Assembly: GCF_021602155.1 (NCBI RefSeq) | Contig: NZ_BQHY01000003.1 | Coordinates: forward strand, 124,001 to 188,000 | DNA: 64,000 bases | Reading direction: 5' to 3' | Source of the DNA: Pseudomonas parakoreensis | GTDB lineage: Bacteria > Pseudomonadota > Gammaproteobacteria > Pseudomonadales > Pseudomonadaceae | Part shown: positions 24,590-33,871 of the stretch, in pieces | Layout of the letters: each line of letters opens with the position of its first letter | How positions within the stretch are numbered: the first letter of the stretch is position 1 | Notes under the pieces: generated by a model | What the model saw: only the letters and a program-made list of their open reading frames with translations | The model's database searches: none | What the model was told of the DNA's origin: nothing | Program-made: the position numbers and the translations under genes

Positions 24590-26773
24590 TCAGATCGCTT
24601 CCAGCTTGGCATACCCCAGCATCAGCCACTTGCTGCCTTCGCTGAAATTCACCTGCACCCGTGCCTGCGCGCCGGAACCTTCGAAGTTGAGGATCACGCC
24701 GTCGCCGAAGATCGAATGGCGTACTGCCTGACCCAGGCTGAAGCCGGTTTCCGGAATCTCGCTGCCGCTGAACAGGTTGCTGCCGCTCATCGACTGGTTG
24801 CCGCCAAACGGTCGGCTGACGCTGTTCGACAGGCGCACTTCCTGGATCAGCCCCTTCGGCACCTCGCGGACGAAACGCGAGACCTTGTTGTAGGTCTCGC
24901 TGCCGTACAGGCGTCGGGTTTCGGCATAGGTCATCACCAGATTCTGCATGGCGCGGGTGATGCCGACATAGGCCAGACGGCGTTCCTCTTCAAGGCGCCC
25001 CGGTTCTTCCAGGCTCATCTTGTGCGGGAACAGGCCTTCTTCCATGCCCACCAGGAACACGTAAGGGAATTCCAGGCCTTTGGCGCTGTGCAGGGTCATC
25101 AGTTGAATGCTGTCTTCATGCTCGTCGGCCTGAGTGTCGCCGGCTTCCAGCGACGCGTGGCCAAGGAATGCCGCCAGGGGCGTCAGCTCTTCGTCTTCTT
25201 CGGTGTTTTCGAAGTTGCGCGCGGCGCTGACCAGTTCCTCAAGGTTTTCTACCCGGGCCTGGCCTTTCTCGCCTTTTTCCGCTTCGTGATAGGCAATCAG
25301 CCCTGATTGCTCGATGACGGTCTGGGTCATCAAATGCAACGGCATCTCCATGCACTTGGCAGCGAGATTTTCGATCAGCTCGATAAACGCTCCCAGGGCG
25401 CCGGCAGCACGACCGGTCAGGCCTTTATTGGCGACCAGTTGCCGCATCGCTTCCCACATCGACACATCGCTGTGACGGGCATGGTCGCGGATCGCCTCGA
25501 CGGTTTTCTCGCCAATGCCACGGGCCGGGACGTTGATGACCCGCTCCAGCGCGGCATCGTTGCCGCGACCTTCCAGCAAACGCAGGTAGGCCATGGCGTT
25601 CTTGATTTCCGCGCGCTCGAAGAAGCGCTGGCCGCCATAGATACGGTACGGAATGCGCTCGCGCAGCAAGGCTTCTTCCAAAACGCGCGATTGGGCGTTG
25701 GAGCGGTAAAGAATCGCGATGTCGCTGCGAGCCAGGCCGGTTTTCAGCGCGCTTTCGATGGTTTCGACAACATAGCGTGCTTCGTCGTGTTCGTTGAACG
25801 CGGCATACAGGTTGATCGCTTCGCCATCGCCACCGTCGGTCCACAGCTCTTTGCCGAGGCGTCCGGTGTTGTTGGCAATCAAGGCGTTGGCCGCTTTGAG
25901 GATGCCGGCGGTGGAGCGGTAGTTCTGCTCCAGGCGGATGGTCACCGAATCCGGGAAGTCGGACGAGTACTGATGAATGTTCTCGATTTTCGCCCCGCGC
26001 CAGCCGTAGATCGACTGATCGTCGTCGCCGACCACCATCAGGCTGTCGCCGCCCTTGCCCAGTAGGCGCAACCAGGCGTACTGCACGGCGTTGGTGTCCT
26101 GGAACTCGTCCACCAGAATGTGGCGGAAGCGCTTTTGATAGTGCGCCAGCAGACCCGGATGATCGCGCCACAGGTCGAGGGCGCGTAGCAGCAGTTCGGA
26201 AAAATCGATGACGCCGGCGCGCTGGCAGGCCGCCTCGTAGGCTTCATAGATGCCGCGCATGGTCGCCAGGTACAAGTCGCCGCTGGCCTGAATGTGCTGT
26301 GGGCGCAGACCTTCGTCTTTCTGCCCGTTAATGAACCATTGGGCCTGACGCGCCGGCCAGCGTTGCTCGTCCAGCCCCAGCTCGCGGATCACCCGCTTGA
26401 CCAGGCGTTGCTGGTCGTCGCTGTCGAGAATCTGGAAAGTCTGGCTCAACCCGGCTTCCTGCCAGTGCGCCCGCAACAGGCGGTGCGCCAGGCCGTGGAA
26501 GGTACCGACCCACATGCCGGCCGGGTTGATACCCAGCAACTGCTCGATGCGATGACGCATCTCGGCAGCGGCCTTGTTGGTGAAGGTCACCGACAGAATG
26601 GAGTGGGGCGAGGCGTTTTCCACCTGGATCAACCAGGCGATACGGTGCACCAGCACTCGGGTTTTACCGGAACCGGCACCGGCCAGGACCAACTGACGGC
26701 CAACGGGGGCTGCTACGGCCTGGCGTTGGGCATCGTTGAGGGAGTTCAGCAGAAGGGAGAGATCATCGCGCAT
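24590..26773 (-). CDS. uvrD: DNA helicase II UvrD
   Basis: A 727-residue superfamily 1 3'-5' helicase used in nucleotide excision and mismatch repair. Visible motifs: Walker A AGAGSGKTRVL near residue 32, TFTNKAAAEM, DEFQDTN (motif II), VGDDDQSIYGWRGA (motif III), QNYRS, and LMTLHSAKGLEFPYVFLVG (motif V) with VGITRA (motif VI). A C-terminal Tudor-like tail (FGDGVILNFEGSGAQARVQVNF) is present. Full length for the family. Divergent from the GGDEF/EAL gene across 225 bases. Confidence 0.95.
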   Translation of the reverse strand: MRDDLSLLLNSLNDAQRQAVAAPVGRQLVLAGAGSGKTRVLVHRIAWLIQVENASPHSILSVTFTNKAAAEMRHRIEQLLGINPAGMWVGTFHGLAHRLLRAHWQEAGLSQTFQILDSDDQQRLVKRVIRELGLDEQRWPARQAQWFINGQKDEGLRPQHIQASGDLYLATMRGIYEAYEAACQRAGVIDFSELLLRALDLWRDHPGLLAHYQKRFRHILVDEFQDTNAVQYAWLRLLGKGGDSLMVVGDDDQSIYGWRGAKIENIHQYSSDFPDSVTIRLEQNYRSTAGILKAANALIANNTGRLGKELWTDGGDGEAINLYAAFNEHDEARYVVETIESALKTGLARSDIAILYRSNAQSRVLEEALLRERIPYRIYGGQRFFERAEIKNAMAYLRLLEGRGNDAALERVINVPARGIGEKTVEAIRDHARHSDVSMWEAMRQLVANKGLTGRAAGALGAFIELIENLAAKCMEMPLHLMTQTVIEQSGLIAYHEAEKGEKGQARVENLEELVSAARNFENTEEDEELTPLAAFLGHASLEAGDTQADEHEDSIQLMTLHSAKGLEFPYVFLVGMEEGLFPHKMSLEEPGRLEEERRLAYVGITRAMQNLVMTYAETRRLYGSETYNKVSRFVREVPKGLIQEVRLSNSVSRPFGGNQSMSGSNLFSGSEIPETGFSLGQAVRHSIFGDGVILNFEGSGAQARVQVNFSEGSKWLMLGYAKLEAI

Positions 26774-26950
26774 CGGGGCATTCTAGGGTGCGCCGCAGGC
26801 CCGGGCAAACCGAGCTTTGCATTAGCCGATGAAAGCGCCGTCGATGACGACCGGTCGGTCACTGGCTACAGGCTTCGGCCCGCCTCGCTTTGCGGGTTTT
26901 GCCGGTGATCGGACGGGAAAAGTTTCCGGCAAATTATGATCTGGAGCAGT

Positions 26951-26978
26951 TTGGCAACGGGGGCTGCTTGTGTATGCT
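26951..26978 (+). promoter_or_regulatory. candidate sigma-70 promoter for the GGDEF/EAL gene
   Basis: TTGGCA (26951-26956), 16 bases, then TATGCT (26973-26978). A transcript would begin near 26985, which excludes an in-frame ATG at 26936 as start and leaves a very short leader before the ATG at 26999. Confidence 0.5.
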
Positions 26979-26998
26979 CCGTCCACGTTTCGGGCCCA

Positions 26999-29905
26999 AT
27001 GCTCACTCTTATAAGAACAACAACATTGCACAAGACCCTCAGCTCAGACCTGTCGGGCCCCTCTGTGGAACCCCGGGTCATCCGCAAGCAATACGCCGTC
27101 GAAATGGCGGTCGAACGCACGCGCCTGCTGTATCAGGGCTCGCTGCTGCCGACGATGTTCATGTTGCTCAATGGTCTGGTCTGCGCCGCTTTGCTCTGGA
27201 GCCCGCAGCGCTATTTCGTGGTCAGCATCTGGCTGGTCTGGTTGTTGTCGCTGGTGGCGCTGCGGGTGATTCAGGTCGCCGCGTTCGATTCGGCGATCCC
27301 GGACCGTCAGGCCCAGCCGATCTGGTTCCGCATGTTCCTGTTAGGCTCGACCATGACCGGCCTGACGCTGGCTGGCGCCGGCATTGCGCTGGTGCCCGCC
27401 GACAACTTCATGCAGCAAGCCTGGGTGTTCGGCCTGATCGGTGCCGCGACGTTATCGGCCAGCGTTGCCTACGCCGTCAGCCTGCCGGCGTTTCTGTCCT
27501 TTACCTTGCCGTGCCTGCTGCCGGCGATCGGCTACCTGTTCTGGGGCGGTGATGAGCAGGCGCGCGGTTGGGGCTGGCTCGGGCTGATTCTGCTCGGTTC
27601 GCTGAGCGTGGTCGCCTGGCAGGTCAATCGGCTGATTGATCGTGGCTTGCTGCGACGGTTTCAGAATCAGCACCTGATCGAACACCTGCAGCAAGCGCAG
27701 AACCGCAGCGAGCAGCTCAATCAGGCGCTGGCCAAGGAGATCGAACAGCGGCGCTGCGCCGAGGGCCAATTGCGTGAAGCACAGATCGAGCTGGAAGATC
27801 GCGTGGCGCAGCGCAGTCGCGAACTGGACGTAGCCAATCAGGCGTTGAGCAAAAGCGAAGCCCGTCTGGCCCTGGCGTTGAAGGCCAGTGAGCTGGGGCT
27901 GTGGGACTGGAACCTGCAAACCGACGAAGTCCATCACACGCAGATTCAGGAGTTGTTCGGCCTCGCGCCTGAATACGTCACGGCGATCCTGCGCGACCTC
28001 AAGCCACGCCTGCACCCGGAGGATGTGCCAGGGCTCAAGCAGGCGCTGATCGAACACCTGAAAGGGCGCACCGAGGACTATCAGATCGAATACCGCGTAC
28101 GGCACGGTGACGGCCATTGGGTATGGATCGAAGACCGCGGCCGCGCTGTGGAGCGCAGTGACAGTGGCCGGGTGATCCGCATGGTCGGCACCCGGCGCGA
28201 CATCAGCGCGAGCAAAAGCCTTGAAGAACAGCAGCGACTGGCGGCCACGGTGTTCGAAGCGGCCAGCGAAGGCATCGTCATTCTCGACCCGAACTACGCG
28301 CTGATCGCGATCAATCAGGCGTTCAGCCGGGTCACCGGTTATGACATCGAAGACATGCTCGGGCGCAATGTCGTCGAGTTGCCGTGCAGTCGTGATGCGC
28401 GGCGACATTACGTTTCGATCCGCCACGCGCTGCAGCAGCACGGCAGCTGGCAGGGCGAACTGGTGGAGACCCGCAAGAACGGCGAGCTGTATCCGCAGTG
28501 GCTGCAACTCAATGCGGTGCGCGACAGTCGGGGAAACGTCAGTCATATCGTTGGCTTCTTCGCCGATCTTTCTGCACGGCGCGAATCCGAAGAACGCATG
28601 CGCTACCTGACGCACTACGATGAACTCACCGGGCTGGCCAATCGTTCGCTGTTCCGCGAGCGCATGCACGAAGCCCATCAGCGCGTGCGTCAGGGCGGCC
28701 GGCGCAGTCTGGCGCTGCTGCACATCAATCTCGATCGCTTCAAGCTGCTCAACGACAGCCTCGGTCATGAGGTCGCGGACCAACTGCTGCAGAAAATGGC
28801 CCGACGCCTGGTCAATGCGTTGCCGGAGGCCGACACCATTGCGCGCCTGTCCGGTGACGAGTTTGCGGTGCTGTTCGATGCCTACGGCAACCTGTCGAGC
28901 CTGGCACGGGTCGCCACGCGGCTGTCGAGCAAGCTGCGCCTGCCGTTGACGGTCGAAGGGCATGAACTGGTGGTCAGTGCCTCGATGGGCATCAGTATGC
29001 TGCCGGACAACGCCCGAGAGATTGCCGCGCTGGTCAGTCAGTCGAACATGGCCATGCAACACGCCAAGCACTTGGGCGGCAACAATTTCCAGTTTTATAC
29101 CGACAGCTTGCAGGCCAGCACCCTTGAGCGTCTGCAACTGGAGAACCAGTTGCGCAAAGCCATCGAAGACAAGCAGCTCAAGGTGTTCTACCAGCCGAAG
29201 CTGTGCCTGCAAACCGGGCGCCTGAATGCGGCGGAAGCGCTGGTGCGCTGGGATCATCCGACCATGGGCCGGGTGCCGCCGGGGGACTTCATCGGCCTGG
29301 CCGAGGAAACCGGACTGATCGGCCCGATCGGCGAATTCGTGCTGCGCCAGGCCTGCTGGCAGGCGTGCGAGTGGCAGCGCCAGGGGCTGGCGCCGATTCG
29401 GGTATCGGTGAACCTGTCGGTGCATCAACTGCGTCAGGGCAAACTGGTCAGTCTGGTGCGGCAGGTGCTGGAGGAAACCGGGCTCGCGCCGCACTACCTC
29501 GAACTGGAACTCACCGAGAGTCAGCTGCTGGACAGCGTCGAACACATCATCGCGACCTTCCAGCAACTGCGCGATCTGGGGGTGAAGCTGGCAATCGACG
29601 ATTTCGGCACCGGCTATTCGTCACTGAGTTACCTCAAGCGGATTCCGGTGGATTACGTGAAGATCGATCAGGCGTTCATTCGCGGGCTGGGGCAGGGCAG
29701 TGAGGATGCGGCGATCACCCGGGCGATCATCGCCATGGCTCACGGGCTGTCGTTGAAAGTGGTGGCCGAAGGTGTCGAGCGGCAAGAGCAGCTGGAATTT
29801 CTACGCGTCGAGCGCTGCGACGAAGTGCAGGGTTATCTGATCAGTCGTCCGGTGGAGGCCGACCGTCTGGCCGGGCTGTTGCGCGAACAGGAAAAACCGC
29901 TTTAA
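26999..29905 (+). CDS. membrane-bound PAS-GGDEF-EAL protein, cyclic-di-GMP signalling
   Basis: A 968-residue inner-membrane sensor. Order: about six hydrophobic helices (about 45-190), a coiled coil (about 200-275), two PAS/PAC domains (about 280-400 and 405-525), a GGDEF domain with the motif SGDEF near 617, and an EAL domain with AAEALVRW near 743, ELTES, DDFGTGYSS near 866 and VKIDQAF. The EAL residues needed for c-di-GMP hydrolysis are all there; the GGDEF motif has Ser in the first place, a form active in some proteins and regulatory in others. Net activity is most likely phosphodiesterase. The start is uncertain: no good ribosome-binding site before 26999. Confidence 0.9.
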   Translation: MLTLIRTTTLHKTLSSDLSGPSVEPRVIRKQYAVEMAVERTRLLYQGSLLPTMFMLLNGLVCAALLWSPQRYFVVSIWLVWLLSLVALRVIQVAAFDSAIPDRQAQPIWFRMFLLGSTMTGLTLAGAGIALVPADNFMQQAWVFGLIGAATLSASVAYAVSLPAFLSFTLPCLLPAIGYLFWGGDEQARGWGWLGLILLGSLSVVAWQVNRLIDRGLLRRFQNQHLIEHLQQAQNRSEQLNQALAKEIEQRRCAEGQLREAQIELEDRVAQRSRELDVANQALSKSEARLALALKASELGLWDWNLQTDEVHHTQIQELFGLAPEYVTAILRDLKPRLHPEDVPGLKQALIEHLKGRTEDYQIEYRVRHGDGHWVWIEDRGRAVERSDSGRVIRMVGTRRDISASKSLEEQQRLAATVFEAASEGIVILDPNYALIAINQAFSRVTGYDIEDMLGRNVVELPCSRDARRHYVSIRHALQQHGSWQGELVETRKNGELYPQWLQLNAVRDSRGNVSHIVGFFADLSARRESEERMRYLTHYDELTGLANRSLFRERMHEAHQRVRQGGRRSLALLHINLDRFKLLNDSLGHEVADQLLQKMARRLVNALPEADTIARLSGDEFAVLFDAYGNLSSLARVATRLSSKLRLPLTVEGHELVVSASMGISMLPDNAREIAALVSQSNMAMQHAKHLGGNNFQFYTDSLQASTLERLQLENQLRKAIEDKQLKVFYQPKLCLQTGRLNAAEALVRWDHPTMGRVPPGDFIGLAEETGLIGPIGEFVLRQACWQACEWQRQGLAPIRVSVNLSVHQLRQGKLVSLVRQVLEETGLAPHYLELELTESQLLDSVEHIIATFQQLRDLGVKLAIDDFGTGYSSLSYLKRIPVDYVKIDQAFIRGLGQGSEDAAITRAIIAMAHGLSLKVVAEGVERQEQLEFLRVERCDEVQGYLISRPVEADRLAGLLREQEKPL

Positions 29906-29978
29906 GGGCTACATGCACTCCATCGCGCCTGATATGGGGACATGGAGTTACGCATTGAGCAGGCAAAAAGCCAATTCA

Positions 29979-29993
29979 TGTAGTATAACTACA
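29979..29993. promoter_or_regulatory. palindromic operator candidate of the RpiR-family regulator
   Basis: TGTAGT-ATA-ACTACA, a perfect 6-bp inverted repeat with a three-base centre, lies 39 bases before the start of the adjacent RpiR-family gene and contains TATAAC, a possible -10. It resembles HexR-type sites (TGTARTnnnATTACA), so autorepression is likely. Confidence 0.6.
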
Positions 29994-30032
29994 AGCGTGC
30001 TACATCCTTGCCCATAAGAAGAGTCCAGCCCC

Positions 30033-30899
30033 TTGAATCTGCTGCAACACATCGCCCAGTCACGTCACCTGTTACGCAAGTCGGAGCTCAAGGTCGCCGA
30101 CCACGTGCTGCTTGACCCTGCGGCGGTGATGCACAGTTCCATGGCCGACCTGGCCCACAGCGTCGGCATCAGCGAACCGACCATCGTGCGCTTCTGCCGG
30201 GCCATTGGCTGCTCCGGGTTTCAGGATCTCAAACTCAAACTGGCGCAGAGCCTGGCCGCCGGTGCCAGCTTCGGCCAGTTTGCGATCCATGAAGACGACT
30301 CGGTCGCCGACTACAGCCTGAAAATTTTCGACACCACATTGCATACGCTGATGGAGGTTCGCGAGAAGCTCGATCCGGTGGAATTGCAGCGTGCCGTGAC
30401 GCTGATGTCCCAGGCGCAGCGCGTCGAGTTCTACGGCTTTGGTGCGTCTGGCGCGGTGGCGGCGGATGCGCAGCACAAGTTCTTCCGTCTGCTGCTGACC
30501 GCTGCGGCGTATTCCGACCCGCACATGCAGGCGATGTCGGCGGTGACCTTGAAGCCGACCGACGTGGCGATCTGCATTTCCCAGTCCGGGCGCTCCAAGG
30601 ATCTGCTGATCACTGCCAACCTGGTGCGCGAGAGCGGCGCTTCGCTGATCACTTTGTGCCCGAGTCAGACACCGTTGGCGGAGCTGTCGACGGTCAACCT
30701 GGCCATCGATGTACACGAAGACACCGAGATCTACACGCCGCTGACCTCGCGCATTGCGCATCTGGTGGTGATCGACGTGCTGGCGATGGGCGTGGCGATG
30801 GCGCGTGGGCCGAGTCTGGTCAATCACTTGAAGAGCGTGAAGCGCAGCCTGCGCAGCTTGCGGCTGTCCCCCAAAGCCGTGAAAGCCCTCGACGACTAA
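30033..30899 (+). CDS. MurR/RpiR family transcriptional regulator (HexR paralogue)
   Basis: A 288-residue regulator: N-terminal HTH_6 domain (MADLAHSVGISEPTIVRFCRAIGCSGFQDLK) and a C-terminal SIS sugar-phosphate isomerase domain (about 125-260; FYGFGASGAVAADAQHKFFR, ICISQSGRSKDLL). Proteins of this class bind sugar phosphates such as KDPG. The start is TTG at 30033, chosen because the protein begins with LLQHIAQSRHLLRKSELKVA as in relatives; AAGAAGAG lies upstream. It neighbours the pyruvate carboxylase genes as in PAO1 (PA5438), suggesting a central-carbon role. A hairpin (30909-30925) follows the stop. Confidence 0.88.
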   Translation: MNLLQHIAQSRHLLRKSELKVADHVLLDPAAVMHSSMADLAHSVGISEPTIVRFCRAIGCSGFQDLKLKLAQSLAAGASFGQFAIHEDDSVADYSLKIFDTTLHTLMEVREKLDPVELQRAVTLMSQAQRVEFYGFGASGAVAADAQHKFFRLLLTAAAYSDPHMQAMSAVTLKPTDVAICISQSGRSKDLLITANLVRESGASLITLCPSQTPLAELSTVNLAIDVHEDTEIYTPLTSRIAHLVVIDVLAMGVAMARGPSLVNHLKSVKRSLRSLRLSPKAVKALDD

Positions 30900-30926
30900 A
30901 GTCATTCTAAGGTCGTTCCGACCTTG

Positions 30927-31018
30927 ATCGCGGGCAAGCCCGCTCCCACAGGGATTGATGGTGTTCACAAATTGTGTGCTCCACACAAAAACCTGTGGGA
31001 GCGGGCTTGCCCGCGATG
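30927..31018. repeat. REP doublet, GCGGGC/GCCCGC class
   Basis: ATCGCGGGCAAGCCCGCTCC and its inverted copy face each other across about 40 bases (CCACAGG... CCTGTGG at the inner ends). A different sequence class from the other pairs in the window. Confidence 0.87.
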
Positions 31019-31137
31019 GCGTCCTCGAAAAAAACACGGTTATCAGAAATTTTCATCGCACTGTCATCCCCGCGCAGCCAAACCGTCATCCCTCACGCCT
31101 ATCGTGAAACTCCCGTACTCGCCTTGGGAGACTCGAA

Positions 31138-31350
31138 ATGGCTCAGCCCTACGAAGAACGCAACAGCGCCGCGAAAACCCGTCGTCAGCAGGAAGACCAG
31201 CGCCGTATGGAATTCCGTCGCGCCATCGAAGATCGCTTCGAACTCCGTCAGCTTCAGAGCGAAATCAGCGATTTTCCCGAGGACATCGAACTCAACTACT
31301 GGCAGGCCGCACCGGCAGCTTCCCGTCGAAGCGCTCAACCAGCGCGCTGA
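31138..31350 (+). CDS. small charged protein, PA3496-like family
   Basis: A 70-residue protein, highly charged, with the segment KTRRQQEDQRRMEFRRAIEDR followed by an acidic stretch (SDFPEDIELNYWQ) and a Ser/Arg tail. I recall this pattern from a small Pseudomonas family annotated as putative envelope-integrity proteins, but no function is proven and there is no membrane helix or signal. TTGGGAG lies nine bases before the ATG. The last 59 bases overlap the 3' end of pycR on the other strand. Confidence 0.7.
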   Translation: MAQPYEERNSAAKTRRQQEDQRRMEFRRAIEDRFELRQLQSEISDFPEDIELNYWQAAPAASRRSAQPAR

Positions 31351-32254
31351 TCTGCGCCCGCTCGCTGCGGATAAACGCCAGGAAGGCATGCGCCACCGGT
31401 GACAGCCGTTTGGCCTTGGCTTGCACCAGACACCAGCTGCGAAACAGCGGCAACTCCTCGACCGGTAGCTCCACCAGGCCGCCGGTCGCCAGTTCCAGGT
31501 TCAGGGCGTGGCGCGTCAACAGCGCCAGGCCCAGCCCCGCCACGACGCATTCACGTTGAGCTTCGGCCGAGGCCACTTCCTGAGTCTGGGTGAAGTGCAC
31601 GCGTTTCTCTTTGAAATACTCTTCACAAGCCAATCGCGTACCTGAGCCCGGTTCGCGGATCAGCAGCGTGTAAGGCTCAAGATCCTGCAGACGCAGCGGC
31701 CCCATGTGCGCCAGCGGATGGTCCGGGCGCGCCACGGCGACAATCGGGTTGTTCAGAAACGGCAGAAACTCCAGACCCATGTCCTGCGGCACCATCGACA
31801 TGATCACCAGATCATCGCGGTTGTCCGAGAGGCGGCGAATCACCTGGCCGCGGTTGACCACAGTCAGCTGCAGGTTCACTTCCGGGTGCTGGCGCTTGAA
31901 CGCGGCGAACAGGTGCGGCACGAAGTATTTGGCACTGGACTCCACTGCCAGCTTCAACTGGCCTTGCAGCGAGCCCTGCATGTCCGACAGCTGCATGTCG
32001 AGGTTTTCCAGGCGGCCGAAGATGTCCCGGCTGGCACGCTGCAGGGCTTCGGCGGCCTCGGTCATGTAGAGTTTTTTGCCGACGTAGTCGAATAATGGCT
32101 GGCCGATCAGCTCTTCCAGCTGACGAATCTGTAGGCTGACGGCCGGTTGTGTTAGAGACATTTCATCGGCGGCGCGGCTGTAGGAACGTAAATCACACAC
32201 TTCGTTGAAGATCTGCAATTGGCGTAATGTCATACGCATCAAGGACTTACGCAT
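31292..32254 (-). CDS. pycR: LysR-type regulator of pyruvate carboxylase
   Basis: A 320-residue LysR regulator with an N-terminal winged helix (LRQLQIFNEVCDLRSYSRAADEMSLTQPAVSLQIRQLEELIG) and a C-terminal effector-binding domain (about 95-300; VVNRGQVIRRLSDNRDDLVIM, EPGSGTRLACEEYF). It is divergent from pycA-pycB, like PycR of P. aeruginosa (PA5437), which affects lipid and acetate-related metabolism there. Start at 32254; two further in-frame ATGs lie five and seven codons later. A TnnnnnnnnnnnA-type palindrome at 32292 lies in the shared promoter region. Confidence 0.9.
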   Translation of the reverse strand: MRKSLMRMTLRQLQIFNEVCDLRSYSRAADEMSLTQPAVSLQIRQLEELIGQPLFDYVGKKLYMTEAAEALQRASRDIFGRLENLDMQLSDMQGSLQGQLKLAVESSAKYFVPHLFAAFKRQHPEVNLQLTVVNRGQVIRRLSDNRDDLVIMSMVPQDMGLEFLPFLNNPIVAVARPDHPLAHMGPLRLQDLEPYTLLIREPGSGTRLACEEYFKEKRVHFTQTQEVASAEAQRECVVAGLGLALLTRHALNLELATGGLVELPVEELPLFRSWCLVQAKAKRLSPVAHAFLAFIRSERAQISALVERFDGKLPVRPASS

Positions 32255-32291
32255 TTCTCACGGGCTCTGGCGGCGGGCTGATGGTTTAACT

Positions 32292-32307
32292 ATAAGTCTT
32301 TGCTTAT
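32292..32307. promoter_or_regulatory. LysR-type binding-site candidate between pycR and pycA
   Basis: ATAAG, six bases (TCTTTG), CTTAT: a perfect 5-bp inverted repeat with the T-N11-A form of LysR operators, 38 bases before pycR and 138 before pycA. Confidence 0.55.
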
Positions 32308-32444
32308 GCCTGACCCAATTTTTATTCATTTTTGTTAATCCCTTGCGAGCGCTAGTGTGGGGCTGCGACTAAATTGAAACATTTAGTCACGCGTCGACCT
32401 GGGTCTAGCAGGTCGTGGTGCCACCGGCTCAAGGGAACCTCCAA

Positions 32445-33860
<1,416 letters not shown>

Positions 33861-33871
33861 GGAATATAAGA

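Noticed and set aside
27452-29566. Long minus-strand open frame of about 700 codons opposite the GGDEF/EAL gene
   Set aside because: It is antisense to a gene with clear domains, has biased low-complexity composition and no ribosome-binding site; long antisense frames are expected in GC-rich Pseudomonas genes.
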